Assembly (NCBI RefSeq): GCF_007004625.1
Contig: NZ_VIFV01000011.1
Coordinates: 39,008 to 103,007 of the forward strand
Length of the DNA: 64,000 nt
Source: Planococcus salinarum
GTDB taxonomy: Bacteria > Bacillota > Bacilli > Bacillales_A > Planococcaceae
Direction: 5' to 3'
Part shown: piece by piece, positions 9,962 to 19,361 of the stretch
Layout of the letters: every line of letters begins with the position of its first letter
Position numbering within the stretch: the first letter of the stretch is position 1
Position numbers and translations under genes: made by a program
The notes under the pieces: model-generated
The model's database searches: none
What the model saw: only the letters and a program-made list of their open reading frames with translations
Told to the model about the DNA's origin: nothing

Positions 9962-10849
9962 ATGAAGGGGATCATTTTAGCTGGTGGAAACGGAACTCGT
10001 TTATATCCATTGACCAAATCTATTTCAAAGCAAATGCTGCCTGTTTATGATAAGCCAATGATTTATTATCCATTATCGGTTCTAATGTTGGCAGGGATCA
10101 AGGAAATTCTGATTATATCTACACCGAGAGATATTGCGGGGTTTTTGAGTTTGCTTGGCAACGGCCAGAAATTAGGGATTAAATTGGAATATGCAATTCA
10201 GGAAGAACCGAACGGGCTGGCTGAAGCATTTACCATTGGAGAAAGCTTTATAGGTGATTCACCCGTAGCATTGGTGCTTGGAGACAATGTATTTTATGGA
10301 TCCGATTTCGGAAGCAGGTTATTGGAATCATCCGCCCTGGAAAGCGGGAGCATTATTTTCGGTTGTCACGTCGCTGATCCCAGTGCGTATGGAGTAGTTG
10401 AAGTCGATAATGAGATGAACATTATTTCAGTGGAAGAAAAGCCGGAAAATCCAAAATCATCGTTTGCAATTCCCGGATTATACTTTTTCGACAACAAAGT
10501 AGTGGAAATCGCAAAAAATGTTCAACCTTCCGAACGCGGAGAAAAAGAAATCACATCGATTATCAATGAATACCGTAATAACGGCGAACTTAAAGTGAAT
10601 ATCATGGGCCGTGGCTTGGCTTGGTTGGATACGGGAACTCATGAAGCACTATTACAGGCTTCAAACTTTGTGGAAGCGATTCAAAAAAGGCAAGGGCTTT
10701 ACGTCGCTTGTATAGAAGAAATTGCCTACAGAAGGCAATATATCTCCAAATCTCAATTGATAGAGTTGGCAGAACCGCTGATTAAAACGGATTACGGGAA
10801 ATATTTACTGGATATTGCTTCTGAAAAAACTTTCCAAACCAATAAATAA
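9962..10849 (+). CDS. rfbA: Glucose-1-phosphate thymidylyltransferase
   Basis: 295 residues from the ATG at 9962, which has GGGGGA upstream; an earlier in-frame ATG at 9941 adds residues not found in the family. Forms dTDP-glucose from dTTP and glucose-1-phosphate. Signature [18 protein letters not shown] (residues 3-20), then [18 protein letters not shown], both RmlA hallmarks, and [14 protein letters not shown] in the C-terminal half. First step of the dTDP-sugar branch. Confidence 0.95.
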   Translation: MKGIILAGGNGTRLYPLTKSISKQMLPVYDKPMIYYPLSVLMLAGIKEILIISTPRDIAGFLSLLGNGQKLGIKLEYAIQEEPNGLAEAFTIGESFIGDSPVALVLGDNVFYGSDFGSRLLESSALESGSIIFGCHVADPSAYGVVEVDNEMNIISVEEKPENPKSSFAIPGLYFFDNKVVEIAKNVQPSERGEKEITSIINEYRNNGELKVNIMGRGLAWLDTGTHEALLQASNFVEAIQKRQGLYVACIEEIAYRRQYISKSQLIELAEPLIKTDYGKYLLDIASEKTFQTNK

Positions 10850-10865
10850 AGCGGAGGAGCATACG

Positions 10866-11867
10866 ATGAAAAAAATACTGGTGACCGGTGGCGCCGGCTT
10901 TATTGGAGGGAATTTTGTTCAATATATGGCAAAGAAATACACCGAATATGAAATTTATAATTTAGATTCACTAACATATGCTGGGGATCTGACAAAGCAT
11001 CGTGAAATTGAAGGATATCCGAATTACTGTTTTGTGAATATGGATATCACCGACAGCATCTCTATTGATAAGCTTTTTGCAGAAGTGTCATTCGATTATG
11101 TTGTGCATTTTGCGGCAGAAAGCCATGTTGACCGTTCCATCATCGATCCGGGAATTTTTGTGAAAACTAATGTACTTGGCACTCAAGTCCTGCTGGAAGC
11201 AGCAAGGCGATTTCAAATTAAAAAATTTGTGCAAATTTCAACTGACGAAGTGTATGGTGATCTGGATTTCGATTCCAACACATTTTTTACTGAAGACAGC
11301 CCTCTACAACCCAACAGTCCGTATAGTGCCAGTAAAGCTGCCTCTGATCTGTTTGTCCGGGCGTATTCCGAGACTTACGGGTTGCCTGTCAATATAACTC
11401 GGTGCTCCAATAATTATGGGCCGTACCATTTTCCGGAAAAGTTGATTCCATTAACCATTTCAAAGGCTTTAAATAATGAGGAAGTTCCAATATACGGAGG
11501 AGGCCTCAATATACGTGACTGGCTGCACGTCCTTGATCATTGTGCTGCCATCGATCTGGTAATGCATGAAGCGAAAAGTGGAGAAATTTTTAATATCGGT
11601 GGTCATAACGAAAGGACAAATCTCGAAGTGGTGCAAACCATATTGCGTTACTTGGATAAATCTGAAAAGCTGATCAAATTTGTACCCGATCGGCTGGGGC
11701 ATGACAGACGCTACGCAATTGATCCGACAAAGTTAGAGCAATTGGGGTGGAAGCCCTCTTATGATTTTGAATCTGGAATCCTGCAAACGGTTCAATGGTT
11801 TATTGACAATAAAGAATGGTGGGAAAAGGTTTTGAGTGGAGAATACGACTCATATCCTCAAAGGTAG
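10866..11867 (+). CDS. rfbB: dTDP-glucose 4,6-dehydratase
   Basis: 333 residues from the ATG at 10866 behind CGGAGGAG. Extended short-chain dehydrogenase: NAD-binding VTGGAGFIGGNFV at the N-terminus, STDEVYGDL with the catalytic threonine-aspartate-glutamate, and YSASKAASD with the Tyr and Lys. Produces dTDP-4-keto-6-deoxy-D-glucose. No RmlC or RmlD follows, so the product probably goes to the aminotransferase at 8793 and not to rhamnose, unless those genes lie elsewhere in the genome. Confidence 0.95.
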   Translation: MKKILVTGGAGFIGGNFVQYMAKKYTEYEIYNLDSLTYAGDLTKHREIEGYPNYCFVNMDITDSISIDKLFAEVSFDYVVHFAAESHVDRSIIDPGIFVKTNVLGTQVLLEAARRFQIKKFVQISTDEVYGDLDFDSNTFFTEDSPLQPNSPYSASKAASDLFVRAYSETYGLPVNITRCSNNYGPYHFPEKLIPLTISKALNNEEVPIYGGGLNIRDWLHVLDHCAAIDLVMHEAKSGEIFNIGGHNERTNLEVVQTILRYLDKSEKLIKFVPDRLGHDRRYAIDPTKLEQLGWKPSYDFESGILQTVQWFIDNKEWWEKVLSGEYDSYPQR

Positions 11868-11977
11868 GCTGCAAGAAATCAGCTGTAACTCAGTGGAACC
11901 AGATTCTGCATCTCTATAAAAAGAAAGTTGAAAGGAAGTCGGTTGCAAAGTGTAAAAACATGAAGGTGGGAGAAATT

Positions 11978-12925
11978 ATGAATGCAGAATCGAAAATTTA
12001 TATTGCTGGACACAGGGGTCTGGTTGGATCAGCAATAATGCGGAATTTGCGAACCAAGAAGTATGGTAATTTGGTGTATAGAACAAGCGCGGAACTCGAT
12101 TTGCGAAAACAGGTTGAAGTAAATCAATTTTTTCAGGATGAAAAACCGGAATATGTTTTTATGGCTGCGGCAAAAGTGGGAGGGATTATTTCGAATAGCA
12201 CTTATCCAGCCGATTTCATAAGAGACAACTTAATGATCCAAACAAATGTTATAGATGCAGCGTTTAGACATGGCGTTAAAAAACTTCTTTTTATGGGAAG
12301 CACTTGCATATATCCGAAATTTTCACCGCAACCTATGAAAGAAGAGTATTTGTTGACCGGGGAACTGGAAGAGACAAATGAACATTATGCAATCGCAAAA
12401 ATAGCCGGTGTTAAGATGTGCGAAGCTTATAACAGACAGTTTGGCACCAATTTTATAAGCGTAATGCCGACTAACCTTTATGGCATCAATGATAATTTCG
12501 ATCTCAAGAACTCACATGTTCTTCCGGCTTTAATCAGGAAATTTCATGAGGCAAAAATGAATTCAACGCCATTGGTCGAGGTATGGGGAACAGGTCTTCC
12601 AAAAAGAGAATTTCTTTACAGTGAAGACTTGGCTGATGCTGTAGTGCATTTGATGGAAACTTACAGCGGGAGTGATTTGATCAATATAGGAGTAGGCAAA
12701 GATATTGCCATTAAACAATTGGCTGAGCAGGTGAAGGAAATCGTAGGCTATACGGGAGAAATATTCTTTAATACTTCCAAGCCTGATGGGGCGCCAAGAA
12801 AATTAGTGGAAATAACCAAGCTGAAAGAACTGGGCTGGGAAGCTAAAACGCCTTTAGAAGAAGGTTTGAAATTGACCTATGAATGGTTTCTGCAAAATTT
12901 GTCTGAAGAAAATCTGAAATCTTAA
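11978..12925 (+). CDS. fcl: GDP-L-fucose synthase
   Basis: 315 residues from the ATG at 11978, preceded by AAGGTGGGAG; the frame is open further upstream but those codons are not family-like. NADPH-binding IAGHRGLVGSAIMRNL, catalytic GSTCIYP, and the Tyr-Lys pair in HYAIAKIAG identify the epimerase-reductase that converts GDP-4-keto-6-deoxymannose to GDP-L-fucose. The partner GDP-mannose 4,6-dehydratase (gmd) is not in the window and would have to be upstream. Last gene of the polysaccharide locus; a bidirectional terminator follows. Confidence 0.9.
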   Translation: MNAESKIYIAGHRGLVGSAIMRNLRTKKYGNLVYRTSAELDLRKQVEVNQFFQDEKPEYVFMAAAKVGGIISNSTYPADFIRDNLMIQTNVIDAAFRHGVKKLLFMGSTCIYPKFSPQPMKEEYLLTGELEETNEHYAIAKIAGVKMCEAYNRQFGTNFISVMPTNLYGINDNFDLKNSHVLPALIRKFHEAKMNSTPLVEVWGTGLPKREFLYSEDLADAVVHLMETYSGSDLINIGVGKDIAIKQLAEQVKEIVGYTGEIFFNTSKPDGAPRKLVEITKLKELGWEAKTPLEEGLKLTYEWFLQNLSEENLKS

Positions 12926-12965
12926 TAAAAACAGCAGAAACGGAAAATCCGTTTCTGCTGTTTTT
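12926..12965. terminator. Bidirectional terminator between fcl and csp
   Basis: 18-bp near-perfect stem (about 12926-12943 with 12948-12965) with A-run and T-run on the two sides, between convergent genes; it can end both. Confidence 0.92.
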
Positions 12966-12983
12966 ATTTTCATGTTCTGAAAT

Positions 12984-13193
12984 TTATTCTGCTTCCAGCT
13001 GACTTACGTTTGCGGCTTGTGGACCACGATTTCCATCAATAATCTCGAATGAGACGGGTTTGCCTTCCTGCAAAGTGCGAAAACCATCACCGTTGATTCC
13101 GGTAAAGTGGACGAATACATCGTCGCCATTATTATACTCAATAAAACCATAGCCTTTTTCCGTGTTAAACCATTTAACTATTCCCTGGTGCAT
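12984..13193 (-). CDS. Cold-shock protein (CspA family)
   Basis: 69 residues, single OB-fold cold-shock domain. RNP1 is KGYGFIE and RNP2 is VFVHF, both canonical, and IVKWFN is the conserved N-terminal strand. Binds single-stranded RNA and DNA, an RNA chaperone in the cytoplasm. RBS AAGGGGGG lies just before the ATG. Its promoter is at 13261-13289. It reads toward the polysaccharide locus and is convergent with fcl. Confidence 0.95.
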   Translation of the reverse strand: MHQGIVKWFNTEKGYGFIEYNNGDDVFVHFTGINGDGFRTLQEGKPVSFEIIDGNRGPQAANVSQLEAE

Positions 13194-13260
13194 GCACGTT
13201 CCCCCCTTGGTATTGAGTACTTTCGTGGTACCATTAATATAGTAGTAATGGATGGCTTAT

Positions 13261-13289
13261 ACTATACACGATGCTTATGAAACCGTCAA
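13261..13289 (-). promoter_or_regulatory. SigA-type promoter of the csp gene
   Basis: On the minus strand TTGACG, a 17-bp spacer, then TATAGT, with transcription toward csp. The leader would be about 60 nt and can form a small CCATTA/TAATGG hairpin. Confidence 0.75.
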
Positions 13290-13350
13290 TTTCGTAATCG
13301 GATGCCAAATATTACAGAGCTGATCAAATGCAAGGTTGGGAGCGAACAAC

Positions 13351-13986
13351 ATGACAAACCGAATCATCGATAACTGCAGGTCGCAAGTGAAAAGAATCTA
13401 CGACACATTTGATGCGAGCCATGACTGGCAGCATATTGAACGGGTTCTTGGTAACGCAGAACGTATTATGGAGACGGAAAAGGCCGATCCGTTCCTCGTC
13501 GAACTGGCGGTTCTGCTCCATGATGTATCGGACCCGAAATACATGAAAAATGGGGAAGATCTTGAAAAGGAAATTCTGGAATCTTTAGGGGTTTCGGAAG
13601 AGCAAAGCAGTCAGATTGCACAAATCATCCGACAGGTTTCATTCAAGGGAGGCAACGGGGAAGAAGCTTCCAGCATTGAAGCGAGGGTAGTCCAGGATGC
13701 AGACCGGCTGGATGCAATCGGCGCAGTCGGGATAGCTCGTACGTTTGCCTATGGAGGAGCGAAAGGGCGAAATCTGTACGATTGGGAGGAAAAGCCAAGA
13801 AACGGAATGACGGAACAGCAATACCGGGAAGAGCCCACCAGCAGCGCTACGCACTTCTATGAGAAGCTTTTGCTGTTGAAAAACATGATGACGACGGAAA
13901 CAGGGAAGCAAATAGCTGATGAACGACATCAATTTATGCTATCCTTTTTAGAGCAACTTAAAAAAGAAACGGATGGTAATGCATGA
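13351..13986 (+). CDS. ypgQ: HD-domain hydrolase, YpgQ/YedJ type
   Basis: 211 residues from the ATG at 13351 (GGGAG 8 bp upstream). HD superfamily metal ligands are visible: H in SHDWQHIERV, the HD pair in VLLHDVSDPKY, and D in VQDADRLDAIGAVGIART. Relatives act as phosphohydrolases; B. subtilis YpgQ is a nucleotide pyrophosphohydrolase by family knowledge. Here the ABC-F gene overlaps its stop (ATGA), so the two are translationally coupled. CvfC/YpgR, its usual chromosomal neighbour in B. subtilis, lies just after. Confidence 0.82.
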   Translation: MTNRIIDNCRSQVKRIYDTFDASHDWQHIERVLGNAERIMETEKADPFLVELAVLLHDVSDPKYMKNGEDLEKEILESLGVSEEQSSQIAQIIRQVSFKGGNGEEASSIEARVVQDADRLDAIGAVGIARTFAYGGAKGRNLYDWEEKPRNGMTEQQYREEPTSSATHFYEKLLLLKNMMTTETGKQIADERHQFMLSFLEQLKKETDGNA

Positions 13987-15866
13987 GCCACTTAAATATC
14001 ACGAAACTTACGAAAACTGTTGGAGCGAAAACTTTATTCAAGGATGTCGAATTTTCATTGTATCCGGGAGACCGTGCCGGATTGATCGGAGTCAACGGAA
14101 CAGGGAAATCGACTTTGATGTCAATAATCGCGGGGGAAATGGAAGCTGATTCAATTTCGATGGATCACCCGAAAAAATATGAAATCACGTATTTGAAGCA
14201 GGATCCTGAATTCGATGAATCACTGACCGTGCTGGAAACGGTTTTCTCGGGCGAGTCACCGATTCTTCAATTGAACCGGTCCTACGAAGAGGCCTTAAAA
14301 AATATGATGATTGACTCGAGTTCCACGGAACTGCAGGATGAATTGATGAAGATCCAGGAAGGCATGGAACGTGAAAATGCCTGGGACATCAATGCATTGG
14401 CAAAAACTGCGCTGATGAAACTCGGCATAGATATGTTCGATCAGTCGATCGGTGAATTATCAGGGGGCCAGCGCAAGCGTGTGGCACTGGCAAAAGCGCT
14501 TATTGAGCCGGCCGATCTGATTCTTCTGGATGAACCGACCAATCACCTGGATGCCATCTCCACCGAATGGCTGCAGGAAACGTTGCTGCGCATGAATTCC
14601 GCAATGCTGTTTGTGACGCATGACCGTTATTTCCTGGATGCAGTCTCCACACATATTTTTGAAATCGCCGACCAGACGATGTATACCCATAAAGGGAATT
14701 ACGGGGATTACCTGGAAAACCGTGCGATGCGCGAAGAAATGGCTGCCGCGTCTCAGCAGAAGCTGGAAAACCGCTTCCGCTCGGAACTGAAATGGATCCG
14801 CCGTGGAGCGAAAGCGCGTTCGACAAAACAAAAAGCCAGAATCCAGCGCTTTGACGAAATAAAAGAAAATGTCCAAAAAGAAAACGACCATACTTCGCTT
14901 GAGTTGTCGATGCAGAGCCAGCGCCTCGGCAAGAAAATCATTGAAGGCGAAAATGTCGGCATGTCGTTCGGCGACAAGCAGATTTTCACTGGTTTTGATT
15001 TCCTGCTGCAGGGAGGCGACCGCATCGGTATCGTCGGCCCGAACGGAGCGGGGAAATCCACCCTTATGAAATTGATTGCGGGGGAATATGAACCGACCGA
15101 AGGCAAGCTCGAATACGGCAGTACCGTAAAAATTGCCCACTTCACGCAGCATCTGCCGGAAATGAACGAATCCCAGCGGATGATTGAGTATATTCAGGAA
15201 ATTTCCAATGATTACGAAGCGGAAAAAGGGGTCCGACTGTCCGCTACCCAAATGCTCGAACGCTTTCTTTTTCCTTCAAATGGCCACGGCACGCAAATCG
15301 GCAAACTCTCGGGCGGAGAGCGGAAGCGTCTCTATCTGTTGAAACTATTGATGGAACAGCCGAATATCCTGCTTCTTGACGAGCCGACAAATGATCTCGA
15401 TATCCAGACATTGGGTGTTCTGGAAGACTTCCTTGAGAATTTCCCGGGTGTTGTGCTGACGATTTCGCATGACCGTTTCTTCCTTGACCGCATTGCCCAT
15501 AAATTATGGACAACCGGAACGGGCAGAATTGAAGAATACCAGGGCCTCTACTCTGAATTCATCAAGGAAAAGCCGGGGATTTTAACGGAAAACAAAAAAA
15601 TACCGGTGGAAGCATTAAAGCCGGAAAAAACGGTGGCAGAACCGAAGAAAAAGATGACGTATAAAGAGCAGCAGGAATATGACACGATTCTGGAGGATAT
15701 TTCTTCTCTGGAATCGAAGATCGAAGAACGCGAAAAAGCAATTTCCGCAGCCGGTGCGGATTATGATAAACTGCGCACGCTGACAGCGGAAGTTGATGAA
15801 TTGACGAAACAATACGATACGAAACTCGAACGCTGGACATACCTCCAGGAAATTGCTGAAGCATAA
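13983..15866 (+). CDS. yfmR: ABC-F ATPase, Uup/YfmR type
   Basis: 627 residues, start overlapping the previous stop. Two ABC domains without membrane segments: Walker A GVNGTGKST (about residues 36-44) and GPNGAGKST (about 350), ABC signatures LSGGQRKR and LSGGERKR, and Walker B LILLDEPTNHLD and ILLLDEPTNDLD. A charged coiled-coil C-terminal domain (about residues 545-627, beginning MTYKEQQEYD) is the mark of the Uup/YfmR branch. Such proteins act on stalled ribosomes. No sign of an antibiotic-resistance-type extended linker. Confidence 0.9.
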   Translation: MSHLNITKLTKTVGAKTLFKDVEFSLYPGDRAGLIGVNGTGKSTLMSIIAGEMEADSISMDHPKKYEITYLKQDPEFDESLTVLETVFSGESPILQLNRSYEEALKNMMIDSSSTELQDELMKIQEGMERENAWDINALAKTALMKLGIDMFDQSIGELSGGQRKRVALAKALIEPADLILLDEPTNHLDAISTEWLQETLLRMNSAMLFVTHDRYFLDAVSTHIFEIADQTMYTHKGNYGDYLENRAMREEMAAASQQKLENRFRSELKWIRRGAKARSTKQKARIQRFDEIKENVQKENDHTSLELSMQSQRLGKKIIEGENVGMSFGDKQIFTGFDFLLQGGDRIGIVGPNGAGKSTLMKLIAGEYEPTEGKLEYGSTVKIAHFTQHLPEMNESQRMIEYIQEISNDYEAEKGVRLSATQMLERFLFPSNGHGTQIGKLSGGERKRLYLLKLLMEQPNILLLDEPTNDLDIQTLGVLEDFLENFPGVVLTISHDRFFLDRIAHKLWTTGTGRIEEYQGLYSEFIKEKPGILTENKKIPVEALKPEKTVAEPKKKMTYKEQQEYDTILEDISSLESKIEEREKAISAAGADYDKLRTLTAEVDELTKQYDTKLERWTYLQEIAEA

Positions 15867-15983
15867 AGTTACTGCATAAATTGAATTAAAAAATCAGTAC
15901 TAATCCAATGCTTCGGCGCAGGTTTGCGGAATATCGGCTACCATGGATTATTAGTTCTACTGTTATAATAGGAGGGATTTTTA

Positions 15984-17120
15984 GTGAAGATCAAAACGAT
16001 TGAACCTACACCAAGCCCGAATACGATGAAAGTGATTATAGATCAGGAATTGCCGTTTGGTAAAAGCCATAACTACAGCCAAAGTAAACTCGAAGGGGCG
16101 CCGACTGAAATCCGGGATATCCTGGCAATCGAAGGTGTCAAAGGCGTATACCATGTGGCCGATTTTCTGGCAGTGGAACGCATAGCAGCCAAATTCGGCT
16201 GGGAGAATATTCTGGCTGACGTCAGACGGGCTCTTGGCGAAGACGGAGGAAACACTGAGCAGGAAGTCGACTTGGATGAACACTTCGGGGAAGTTTATGT
16301 CCATGTGCAGGAATTCAAAGGCATTCCTTTGCAGGTCAAGGTTTTTGACAATAGCTCAGAGGAACGCTTTGGCATGCCGGAACGGTTTGTGACAGCGATG
16401 AGCATTGTCATGGACCCGACTGAAGAGAACTACCTGCTGCAGCGCAAATGGGCTGATTACGGTGTCCGATACGGGGAAAAAGATGAAATCGGCCACAGTG
16501 TTGTCGAAGAAATTGAAGCGGCTTATCCACAGGAACGGCTCGACGCATTGACACAAACAAAAGATGCTGAAAAACAGGAAGCCGTTTCACGCGGCCGCAA
16601 AGTGACGGCAGAGGAGTTTGATGCGCCGGAATGGGAAACGCGTTTCCAATTGCTTGACCAGATGATCGAAGCCGATCTGGATGATCTTCCTTTGCTGGAC
16701 AAAGCGCTGGATGACGACAAGATGTCGATTCGCCGCCAGGCTGCAATCTATCTCGGAGATATCGACGACAAAGCGGTGGTCCCGTTTATCGAACGGGCGA
16801 TGAAAGACAAAGGCTGGGCCGTTCGCAGGACTGCCGGAGACACAATCAGTGATTTGGGCTTTGAAGAATTCGAACCGATCATGATTGAAACCCTGAAAGA
16901 CAAAAACAAGCTGGTACGCTGGCGTGCAGCAATGTTCCTCTATGAAACGGGAACAGCAGCTGCGCTGCCTGCGCTTCACGAGGCCGAAAATGATCCGGAA
17001 TTTGAAGTGAAACTTCAAGTGAGAATGGCAATTGCCAGAATTGAGCAGGGCGAAGAAGCGGAAGGTTCCGTCTGGAAGCAGATGACCGAAGCTCGCCAGG
17101 CAATGAAGGGCCAACAATAA
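15984..17120 (+). CDS. ypgR: Conserved virulence factor C-like protein (NifU-N plus HEAT repeats)
   Basis: 378 residues, GTG start with GGAGGG 7 bp upstream. Residues 1-85 form the Nfu/NifU N-terminal-like domain (PTPSPNTMKVIID, then KGVYHVADFLAVER). From about residue 200 it is alpha-helical HEAT/PBS-lyase repeats: DDKMSIRRQAAIYLGDI, DKGWAVRRTAGDTISDLG, DKNKLVRWRAAMFLYETG. This architecture matches S. aureus CvfC and B. subtilis YpgR. The molecular function is not known to me; the NifU-like part hints at iron-sulfur or redox links. Followed by a terminator. Confidence 0.88.
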   Translation: MKIKTIEPTPSPNTMKVIIDQELPFGKSHNYSQSKLEGAPTEIRDILAIEGVKGVYHVADFLAVERIAAKFGWENILADVRRALGEDGGNTEQEVDLDEHFGEVYVHVQEFKGIPLQVKVFDNSSEERFGMPERFVTAMSIVMDPTEENYLLQRKWADYGVRYGEKDEIGHSVVEEIEAAYPQERLDALTQTKDAEKQEAVSRGRKVTAEEFDAPEWETRFQLLDQMIEADLDDLPLLDKALDDDKMSIRRQAAIYLGDIDDKAVVPFIERAMKDKGWAVRRTAGDTISDLGFEEFEPIMIETLKDKNKLVRWRAAMFLYETGTAAALPALHEAENDPEFEVKLQVRMAIARIEQGEEAEGSVWKQMTEARQAMKGQQ

Positions 17121-17137
17121 TTTTAACGAACCATAGA

Positions 17138-17171
17138 AACCAGCGGCATTTGGAGCCGCTGGTTATTTTTT
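17138..17171 (+). terminator. Intrinsic terminator after ypgR
   Basis: 10-bp stem AACCAGCGGC with its complement, seven-base loop, then T-rich tract. Confidence 0.88.
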
Positions 17172-17280
17172 GTCCTTATTGAATTTGATTGGCAAACGGA
17201 ATGTTTCCGAGAGTACAGAAAGAGGTATTACCTTCTGAAACGGCTTTTATTAGATTCGGAATTTTAAGGAGGGGTTTGTG

Positions 17281-17580
17281 ATGGAAGAAAACATCTTTTC
17301 AATCGAAATTATCAGCCAGGGAAAATACGAATCATGGGAATTCAGGAACGAAGAGGCACGGGACGAACTTTTCAGGAAAATTACGGAGCGTTTCAGCGAG
17401 TACGCCATTGCCGATAAAAGTGACGATGTCGACGATTCCCGCATTTTGCAATTGTCAGCGACCAGCCTGAAACTTAAGGAAGACGGGAAAGTCGATCAAC
17501 AGGTGCCTTATGAATGGTATGAATCCGATCAATTCGAAAAGCTTCTCGAGTACATCAATAATGAATATCGAAAATATTGA
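17281..17580 (+). CDS. Conserved hypothetical acidic protein
   Basis: 99 residues. The ATG at 17281 is 6 bp behind AGGAGGGG; the in-frame GTG three bases earlier is too close. The protein is soluble and acidic with mixed strand and helix character and a C-terminal YINNEYRKY. I do not recognise a family. It sits alone between ypgR and the bacilliredoxin gene with its own RBS; codon use resembles its neighbours, so it is likely a real gene. Confidence 0.7.
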   Translation: MEENIFSIEIISQGKYESWEFRNEEARDELFRKITERFSEYAIADKSDDVDDSRILQLSATSLKLKEDGKVDQQVPYEWYESDQFEKLLEYINNEYRKY

Positions 17581-17681
17581 TAGCCTGTAATGCATGAAAT
17601 CACCTGGAGGTTCAGTTAGAATAGAGTCAAGGAACTCCCTGCTGAAATCGGAGAGTATTAAAAACTAAGGTGGTTAGATAT

Positions 17682-18116
17682 ATGAATGCATACGATGAGT
17701 ATATGAAAGGCATTGTAACACCAATGCGCAAGGAATTGACGAATCATGGTTTCAAGGAATTACTGACTGCAGAGGAAGTAAATGACCATATCAGCAAAGC
17801 GGAAGGAACGACAGTAGCTGTCATTAATTCGGTTTGTGGCTGTGCTGCCGGCCTTGCACGTCCAGGAGTTATCGAGGCGCTGAACAAAACAGCAGCAAAA
17901 CCGGACCATCTGGTGACAGTTTTTGCCGGCCAGGATAAAGAAGCAACTGCGCAGATGCGCAGTTATTTCGAAGATGTCCCCCCATCATCGCCTTCAATCG
18001 CGGTATTGAAGGACGGCAAGCTTGCCTATATCATCCCGCGCGAGAAGATTGAAGACCATTCAGTCGAAGATATCCGCGACCACCTGGTGCAAGCGTTGGA
18101 ACAGGCAGCTCAATAA
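17682..18116 (+). CDS. brxA: Bacilliredoxin (BrxA/BrxB family)
   Basis: 144 residues from the ATG at 17682 (AAGGTGG 8 bp upstream). The CGC active site lies in VINSVCGCAAGLARPGV (about residues 50-66), diagnostic of the YphP/YqiW family. It removes bacillithiol from S-bacillithiolated proteins in the cytoplasm. The next gene starts in the stop codon (TAATG), giving a two-gene unit that matches the B. subtilis yphP-ypiP order, which favours BrxA over BrxB. Confidence 0.92.
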   Translation: MNAYDEYMKGIVTPMRKELTNHGFKELLTAEEVNDHISKAEGTTVAVINSVCGCAAGLARPGVIEALNKTAAKPDHLVTVFAGQDKEATAQMRSYFEDVPPSSPSIAVLKDGKLAYIIPREKIEDHSVEDIRDHLVQALEQAAQ

Positions 18117-18889
18117 TGAAAACGATCGTCACCACAGCATACCGGCCCACTGCAGCCATTATTGCAGAAACTGGCAGGGTTGGTAGAGAGCTGGATATCC
18201 GTTTCATTGACCGCAAAAAACGTTCAATCGAGAAGATGCACAGCGATGAAGAATCGGATATCCTCGTGGTTTCGAAAGAACGGCTTGAGTTTTACCCCAT
18301 GGGTAAAGCGGAGCCGTTCTTTTTTCACCCGAATTCAGCGGCATTCCGTACAAAACGCCCGTTGGAAAGAGATCCGCTTATTGAAGTTTCTGGTCTCGAA
18401 AAAGGAGACAGCTTCCTTGACTGCACTCTCGGAATGGCTTCAGACGCCATCACTGCCTCGCAGCACGTCGGACCGGAAGGGAAGGTCGTCGGCTGCGAAA
18501 GCAACCCGAACATTGCCTATATCATCAGAAGCGGCCTTCAGCGGTACTCCACGATGCCGCACCTGACAGATGCCATGAACCGGATCGACGTCCATGCGAT
18601 GGATTCCATTGCGTATCTGAAAAAGCTGGAGAGCAATTCTTTCGATGTCATCTATATGGATCCAATGTTTACAGAAAAAATAGAGGAATCCTCAAATTTC
18701 ACACCTGTTCGCAGCAGCGCCGATATGGGCCAGCTGACGGAGGAATGGGTGACAGAAGCGAAAAGGGCCGCAAAAAAAGCAGTTGTGCTGAAAGCCCATT
18801 TCCGCTCACAGGATTTCGAGAAATTCGGTTTTACCCGGCGCGTCCGGCCGAATACGAAATTCCATTACGGTGCCATAAAACTTTCTTGA
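18116..18889 (+). CDS. ypiP: Class I SAM-dependent methyltransferase YpiP
   Basis: 257 residues, overlapping the previous stop by one base. The Rossmann methyltransferase core is at about residues 100-180: FLDCTLGMASDAITASQ (motif I), VVGCESNPNIAYII (post-I acidic residue), DVIYMDPMF (motif IV, NPPF-like DPMF, which suggests N-methylation of a base). The N-terminal ~90 residues are a separate small domain. The substrate is unknown; rRNA is a guess. Conserved synteny with brxA supports the identification. Confidence 0.85.
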   Translation: MKTIVTTAYRPTAAIIAETGRVGRELDIRFIDRKKRSIEKMHSDEESDILVVSKERLEFYPMGKAEPFFFHPNSAAFRTKRPLERDPLIEVSGLEKGDSFLDCTLGMASDAITASQHVGPEGKVVGCESNPNIAYIIRSGLQRYSTMPHLTDAMNRIDVHAMDSIAYLKKLESNSFDVIYMDPMFTEKIEESSNFTPVRSSADMGQLTEEWVTEAKRAAKKAVVLKAHFRSQDFEKFGFTRRVRPNTKFHYGAIKLS

Positions 18890-18895
18890 ATGACA

Positions 18896-18926
18896 AAAGC
18901 CCCTCCGGCTATGCTGGAGGGGCTTT
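18896..18926 (+). terminator. Terminator-like palindrome after ypiP
   Basis: 11-bp stem AAAGCCCCTCC with its complement around GGCTATGCT. A near-identical palindrome recurs at 19331-19361. The T-run is short. Confidence 0.7.
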
Positions 18927-19180
18927 CCAGTTTGTTGAGAAAGAAAAGTATGCAATCGATATTCCGCAAAACAGCTTCGCTTGCCTGGGGGCTCGCGCTG
19001 AGCTAACTCGGTCTCGTTGCACTTCGTCCGAGTGGATCTCAGCACTTCGCTTGGTCCCCTGGGCGTCTGCGCTGTTTTGCTCCATATCACCAATCACTTT
19101 CAATATAGGATATTCATTTCAGCTATTTTATAGTATTGAAGTAAATCCTATATTCCCGAACAGAATCAGAGTGAAGTGAC

Positions 19181-19276
19181 AGACGGCGACTCCTGCGGGA
19201 ACAGCGCGAGCTGAAGACCCCACAGGAGCGCAAGCGACGAGGAGGCTGAAGCCGTGCCCGCGGAAAGCATCCGTCT
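19181..19276. repeat. Bacillaceae-type intergenic repeat element
   Basis: 96-bp GC-rich element beginning AGACGGCGACTCCTGCGGGA and ending in CCCGCGGAAAGC then CCGTCT. The type (ACTCCTGCGGGAACAGCGCG...) is one I recognise from many Bacillaceae and Planococcaceae intergenic regions. The ends are partly complementary. Confidence 0.65.
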
Positions 19277-19330
19277 AGAACGTAATGATTATAGAAGATT
19301 ATAGAAGTTGATGGTTTCTCGACAGCCTGA

Positions 19331-19361
19331 AAAGCCCCCCAGCTATGCTGGAGGGGCTTTC
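19331..19361 (-). terminator. Terminator of the 25-residue membrane peptide
   Basis: On the minus strand AAAGCCCCTCCAGC, loop, GCTGGGGGGCTTTT, 15 bp beyond the stop of the small ORF at 19376-19453. Confidence 0.65.

Noticed and set aside
12984..13193. Possible terminator attenuator in this csp leader, as at 46.4 kb
   Set aside because: The ~60-nt leader has only a short hairpin and no T-run.
14460..15251. 263-codon minus-strand ORF in the ABC-F gene
   Set aside because: Shadow of the well-supported plus-strand ABC-F gene; no RBS and no family sequence.
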